Of a stretch of 64,000 bases of DNA, positions 59,031 to 64,000 are shown in pieces (the stretch's first letter is position 1; the number at the start of each line of letters is the position of its first letter). Source of the stretch: Cryptomeria japonica (Eukaryota; Streptophyta; Pinopsida; Cupressales; Cupressaceae); contig NC_081405.1 of NCBI RefSeq assembly GCF_030272615.1, positions 653,626,920-653,690,919 of the forward strand, read 5' to 3'. Under the pieces are notes generated by a model. The model was not told the origin of the DNA, ran no database searches, and was given only the letters and a program-made list of their open reading frames with translations. A program made the translations under genes and the position numbers.

Positions 59031-60770
59031 GTAAATTGCAAGAGTTACAAGTATAAAAAGTTTAAAACAAAATTTGGAAAGGAATCCACAAGGTTAGATT
59101 ATGTAGAAGAGGAGATGCCTATTGCACCATTTATGGAAAAAATTTGTAAGTTGATACAACCATACATATGTCATGGTTTTTTTTCCAAGTGGCAAGCACA
59201 ACAATTTCAAAATTTAAGAGACACTTTCCCACCTATAGCTATTTTATCAATAGTGGACTTCGTAGAAAATTACTCTTTTGTACATCAAAAAGAGATTCAA
59301 TCGGAGTATTAATTTTTATAACATGTCAATATATGGTGCATGTATGTTATCGACATGCATAAATCGATTTTGATGTTGTGGACATTATATTTAAAAAATG
59401 TGTCATTAAGAAAGCATGCCAGTTCTATATTAGTGATGATAAGGAGCATTACACACATTTTGTAGAACATTGCTTTAAGAATTTTTTTAAATATTTGAAA
59501 GATGGATGCATAACAATAGATAAGCATTTTTTTTAGTTTGATGGATGTGGTCACAATTCAAATCATCAAGGCCATTTTATGCACCATGTAGATATCATTG
59601 AAATGACAAAATACCACATTTTTGGAGTTTTTTTTAGAGTGGGCAAGGAAAGGGTGAACCTGATGGTGCAAGAGCTTGTATAAAAAATGCTCTATGAAAG
59701 AATCAAATAAATTATATAGGATATTTTATAGATGATGCACATTATGATATTGAATAGTCTAAGAAACACTTTGTACAACCAATTGATCTTGGTTCATCAT
59801 CAGGAACAAATAGGCCCATTCCATATAGAGTGTTTTGGGAGATATCAAGTATGTGATCTCTTTTTTAAAAAATCAAGTTTGAGTTAAATTAGTTAATAAA
59901 AATAAAAAGGGAACTTTCTAAGTATTAACTTAAATATGTTTAGTTCATTTGTTTAGAAATACGTGCATGTATGTACATTTCACAAACTTGTGGATAGAAG
60001 ATCAATGCATGGATGGAAGAGGGTGGAGAAGACAAGATCTTTGCATTGTGTCATGAGTACAAATAATCAACCATGGACATTGTACACTAGGGATTACTCA
60101 TGTTTTTGTTGTGATTGCTTTTTGGAAAACTATGATAATTGCAAGAACCAAGAGCTTTGATATGTCAATGAATTGAATTTGGTGCCACTAGTTGTTACTA
60201 ACACATATGAGAAAAATGAGGAAGAAAGATTTGAAGACATTCCTTTGATTTCTAGTGATTATGACCATATTTCAAGATTGATTAAAAAAAGTACATGCAC
60301 GCATCTATAACTTTATATATATCTTTAAAATGTTGCAATTTTTTTAACAAGTACATTTTTTAAATATTTAAGTTTTAAATTTTCATGTAAATTTGTTGTG
60401 TGGGAGATATTTTGTAGTCATAGCAGAGGCTGGAAATATAGAAGGTGTTAGTAATTATTTATTGGTGTTAATTATTATTTATTGTGTTGCACAGAAGAGA
60501 GGAAGAAGTTAACAAAAACAGAAATGAGGGATGGAATGTCGTTTCCCATAGGTTTGAACTTTTTCATGTATTCTAATTAATTGATTTTCTACATGCATTT
60601 TAAATTTTTATAGACTTTTATAGATTTTGAACCGCTTGTTGTTTCTTATGCAGACGTGGTTGTAGTGCAAGGGACATATTTTAAACAAGTGAAAATTTCT
60701 CAACATGGGATTCATTTTATTGAATATCAAATTGATAACCTGACATTGGGAGATGTTATTTCATCAGTTT
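59031..60770 (+). pseudogene. transposase-like gene of H2, segment 3 (catalytic-core-like region and C-terminal exons)
   Basis: Resumes in frame at the GTAAA duplication with VNCKSYKYKKFKTKFGKEST and EEMPIAPFMEKICKLI. A frameshift near 59,310 leads to HVCYRHA, then FYISDDKEHYTHFVEHCFKN, and after a TAG stop (59,534-59,536) FDGCGHNSNHQGHF and GQGKGEPDGARACIKNAL. The DD, DGC and G-K-G-x-x-DG blocks resemble the core of an RNase-H-fold transposase family. Later pieces, probably after introns, are MHGWKRVEKTRSLHC and the Cys-rich YSCFCCDCFLENYDNC, then REEEVNKNRNEGWNVVSHR (60,490-60,555) and VQGTYFKQVKISQHGIHFIE. Stops and frameshifts make it non-functional. Confidence 0.6.
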
Positions 60771-60783
60771 ATGTAATCTGGAT

Positions 60784-62300
60784 TGTTGTTCGAATCTTGG
60801 AAGGCAGTGAGCCTTCCTCAGGGTTGTAGCCCTTCTTGTATTTGAGTAGTGAGCTCTAGGCAGTGTGCCTTAATGCATGTGCATTTCCCATTGTAATATT
60901 TCACTTACTCCTAACAGGGTATCATCTCATTGTGGGTAGGTTCCCACCATGGTTTTTCCCTTAACTGGGTTTTCACGTAAAAAATATTGGTGTTATGTGT
61001 GTTATTGATGTGGTGATGGTATATGCTTTCATTGCTAATAATCAGATATGAGTTTGTGTTTAAGTTAAGCAAAGTTTGTGTGCAAACTAATTGACCCCCC
61101 CCACTCCTCTCTCAGATTAATGCATTGTTACATACAATTGGTATCAAAGCTAGATCCTTCGGAAGAAGCTTGACCACTTGAGGAGTTCTAGGATGACAAC
61201 CTTTTCTTTCAAGAAGGATAGTCCAAGGTTTGAAGGAATGAATTATAATCTCTAGAAGAACTGAATGGAATATCATTTGAGATGTATCAGTGAAGACTAT
61301 TGGAAGATAATACTAAGAATGTGTATAATGTTCCTTCGAATGGTCCTACATCTCCAGATGAGATTAAGGAAGTTGAATTCAATATTAGGGCAAAGGAAGC
61401 AGTGTTGAGTGCCTTGTCTTATTCCAGGATGACTAATGTGATGGATTTGTAGACTTCTCATGAGATCTGGAAGAAGCTAGAGACTTTGTATGAAGGTGAT
61501 AGTGATGTGAAAGTTGCTAAGTTGTAGAGATTGAAAGGAAAGTACAAGATGTTGAAGATGGGAGAAGATGAGAACATTACCTCCTTTATGTAGAAAGTGA
61601 ATGAGCTGGTATTGAATATTAGATGTGCTGATGGAGTATTGGAAGAATCTAAGATTGTTGCTAAGGTGTTGAGATCCTTTCCTCCTTCTTAAAAGCACAA
61701 GGTTGCTACTATCGAAGAGATCTGGACTATGACAGATGTGACTAGAGACATGTTGATTGGAAAGCTTGTTGCTTTTGAGTTGAGTGAATTCAGTGAAGCT
61801 CCTCCTAACTCTGAATCTGCATTCAAAGCTACTATACCCAAGAAGTAGAAATATGATCTGGGAGAAAGTTCTACAATATGAGAAAGAGATGAGAGATCTT
61901 GAAGAAGAAGAACGAGATCTTGAAGCCCTAATTGCTAGAAGATTACCTAAAGGTACTAGTAAGTACAAGGGTAAGTTACCTCTTAAATGTTTTTCATGCA
62001 ATAAGATAGGAAATTTTTCCTCAAGGTGTCCAAAAAGAGAGAGAAATCCTAAGACGCTATTGAAGCCATATATGCCTGAATATCAAAAGAAGTGTTATTT
62101 TGCTACTGATGAAGGTGTGAAAGATGATGAGTCTGAGAAGGGAAATTTAAGAGATGAATGGGTGTTCATTTCTATCAAGGAAGATGATTCAATGATTGTC
62201 GATTCTACTAGCTACATTGTTGAAGAGAAAGATTTAGTTGCTAAATTTGAAGAGTCTAAGGAAGTTAAGTGGCAGAACAACTTCCTACACTAACATTGAG
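60784..62300 (+). mobile_element. truncated copia element L: partial 5' LTR and gag
   Basis: The 3' end of an LTR (to 61,136, ...TTACATACA) is followed by the primer-binding site ATTGGTATCAAAGC (61,137-61,150) and a gag pseudogene. The LTR start and everything after gag are missing. Its LTR resembles the solo LTR at 45,136-46,232. Its left edge cannot be placed better than about 60,784; it lies where the H2 transposase-like gene stops being recognisable. Confidence 0.75.
61192..62293 (+). pseudogene. copia gag (element L)
   Basis: Starts MTTFSFKKDSPRFEGMNYNL with stops TAG (61,253-61,255) and TGA (61,262-61,264) where Trp residues are usual. Frameshifts follow, then an open stretch with LEALIARRLPKGTSKYKGKL and the zinc knuckle CFSCNKIGNFSSRC, in which the His is replaced by Asn. 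It ends before any protease motif. Confidence 0.85.
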
Positions 62301-62891
62301 AGGAGGGTAATACAACTTTTTTTATAGATCATCACAATAGTTACAGAAAACATAAATAAATATAATAACATTGAAACCATAACACTATGATTTACATGGG
62401 GAAAACCCTTTCGGGAGAAAAACCCCATAATCCAAAAGTTACCCAAAATATTATTTCGCAATCATAATAGATTACAATATACTTGCACAGAAAGATCTTT
62501 GTAAGAGTACCATTAATCAGAGATTCAGAGGTAACTCAATAGCTATAAAACTCTTATACACAACCTCTATCTTATGCACCTCATATATAGGAGTTACAAT
62601 ACAAAAAATCATCAAATAGTATTACAAATCCATGGGCTAAAACCACCCAATAAGGTGTAGCTGACTTTATCTCTCTTCTATATGCCCTATGATGTGTGTC
62701 TCCCTTTTACAACTTATTTATGTGTTCAGTGTATTTTATATTTCTTATTTTAGGAGTACAAACTTTTAGAGGCAATAACTTCAGAACCATGTGTCCTATT
62801 GACGAACCATTTGAAGCACTGAAAAGCTCATGAAGTGCTCTATTGCCTCATAAACCGCTATTCCATTTATGCCCAATTTTTAGGGTGTTTC
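62301..62891 (-). other. unassigned sequence, possibly an LTR remnant
   Basis: Contains TACATGGGGAAAACCC and CGGGAGAAAAACCCC, phrases of the kind found in the 3' half of copia LTRs in reverse orientation. No partner or boundary can be identified, and no open frame is present. Confidence 0.35.
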
Positions 62892-64000
62892 TCATGAATA
62901 ATGATGAATAGTAAGTACCAAACCGGTACTCAGACAGGGGGTGAATCAGTACAGACAAAAACTTTCCCTCAACCAGTTTGACTGCAAAGACCGCACTTAA
63001 CTAGTAAACTGTAACACCGGTCTAAATTAGGGCACTATCGGTTACACATAGTGAGAGTATGAATAGCTTAAACTGGTAAACACTTAGATCTCTACACAAT
63101 CTACTATCTCATTTCCACTTCACCCTTATTTATAAACAGGTAATATATCATCGAAAATATAATGACTGAGGTTCAACATACTTTACCACTTAACAAAAAA
63201 TATTACAGCATCACATGAAAAGCATCACACATGTACACTAATTTTTTTCACGTGGAAACCCAATTGGGAAAAACCACAGTGGGGATGAATACCCACAAGC
63301 TGTTCTTTGAACTCTTTTGAAGTCCGCTATGTTAGGAGCCTAGTCTGGTTAAAGACTTTACAATAGGTTCTGCTAGGAACAGATCCTGCTAGGGATCACT
63401 CGGTTAAGGGATGGCTAAATACTCAGTTAAAGGTTAGAACCCTGTTAAAGGTTACCTCGCAAGAGGATTTGAAGAACTCATTGAATTGAGTCACCCTATT
63501 AAAGGATTTACATAAAAGCCTGTTAAAGCTACTCAGTTAAGGGATTTTCCAACTTCTGAAATGGTTAGAAATCAATAGTTAATATACTGATCTGATAACA
63601 TCATTCAATGCCAAGGCAGATCCACTTTAGCTCCTCTTCTTCTGCAATCACAGTCTGCAGGTATCAATACACTTCTCCGGTCTGGCAAGAATCAAGTATC
63701 TCTTCACTTGGATACACACATAACATTTTCCAACAACTTCAAAATGAAAAACATCAACAACCTTATAGGAAATAGATAGGTCGGTAGCTTAAACCCTAAA
63801 CCCTAAACATTTAGGTTTAACAATTCAGTCAGTTCAATCCTAACCATTAATCACACTGCATTTGAATACAATAGTCTTGAACAGATTTCAAGACGTTCTC
63901 CAACGTTCATTCTTTGTCACTTCAAGAAGTTGATAACCCATCATGCGCTCTCCACCGTTTGCAGAGACTTTGCACATTCTCAAGTTAGATAGGATCAATC
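62892..64000 (-). repeat. LTR of the copia D family, running out of the window
   Basis: Begins TCATGAATAATGATGAA (the first TG has become TC) and follows the D LTR closely, including TGAATCAGTACAGACAAAAAC and GTGGAAACCCAA. There is no primer-binding site on its left. It is therefore either the 3' LTR of a minus-strand element extending to the right or a solo LTR. Confidence 0.88.

Overview
The window is plant nuclear DNA dominated by transposable elements, with one intact host-type gene. The low-GC background, densely nested Ty1/copia, Ty3/gypsy and LINE remnants, long microsatellites and a single intronless GC-rich gene suggest a large-genome seed plant. A conifer or other gymnosperm is my best guess (inference only). 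All structural calls below come from reading repeats, target-site duplications (TSDs) and protein motifs by eye.

Layout. 1-4,690: 3' part of a gypsy-like element (family A/B, + strand). 4,973-8,114: 3'-truncated copia element (- strand). 8,160-11,330: local degenerate repeats interrupted by a 2.2-kb insertion. 11,764-14,029: 5'-truncated LINE (-). 14,739-16,373: intact glyoxal/galactose-oxidase-type gene (+), the only convincing host gene. 16,950-18,880: decayed copia (+). 20,260-21,350: a TIR element (H1) with a cluster of TTCGNNCGAA palindromes. 21,935-26,892: LTR element whose only recognisable domain is a gypsy-type protease (-). 27,750-35,087: near-complete but dead copia element (-). 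35,088-39,761: a LINE (-) split by a CT-rich insertion.

39,762-about 60,780 is the most interesting part. It starts with a left end homologous to H1, including TIR and palindrome cluster. A TATA box and possible first exon follow, then a repeat-swollen possible intron, and then a decayed transposase-like gene on the + strand. That gene is cut by two LTR retrotransposons: B (44,771-51,874, TSD AGACC) and C (52,582-59,030, TSD GTAAA). Removing each element with one TSD copy restores the reading frame across both joins. B itself carries a solo LTR (45,136-46,232, TSD ACATG). I infer that this is the autonomous relative of H1. Its right end is missing, truncated near a copia fragment (60,784-62,300). 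The window closes with a long terminal repeat (62,892 to the end) of the same family as the 27,750-35,087 element.

Apart from the oxidase gene, I see no gene likely to make a functional product. Many premature stops sit where the family motif has Trp or Gln, as expected from decay of methylated silenced elements.
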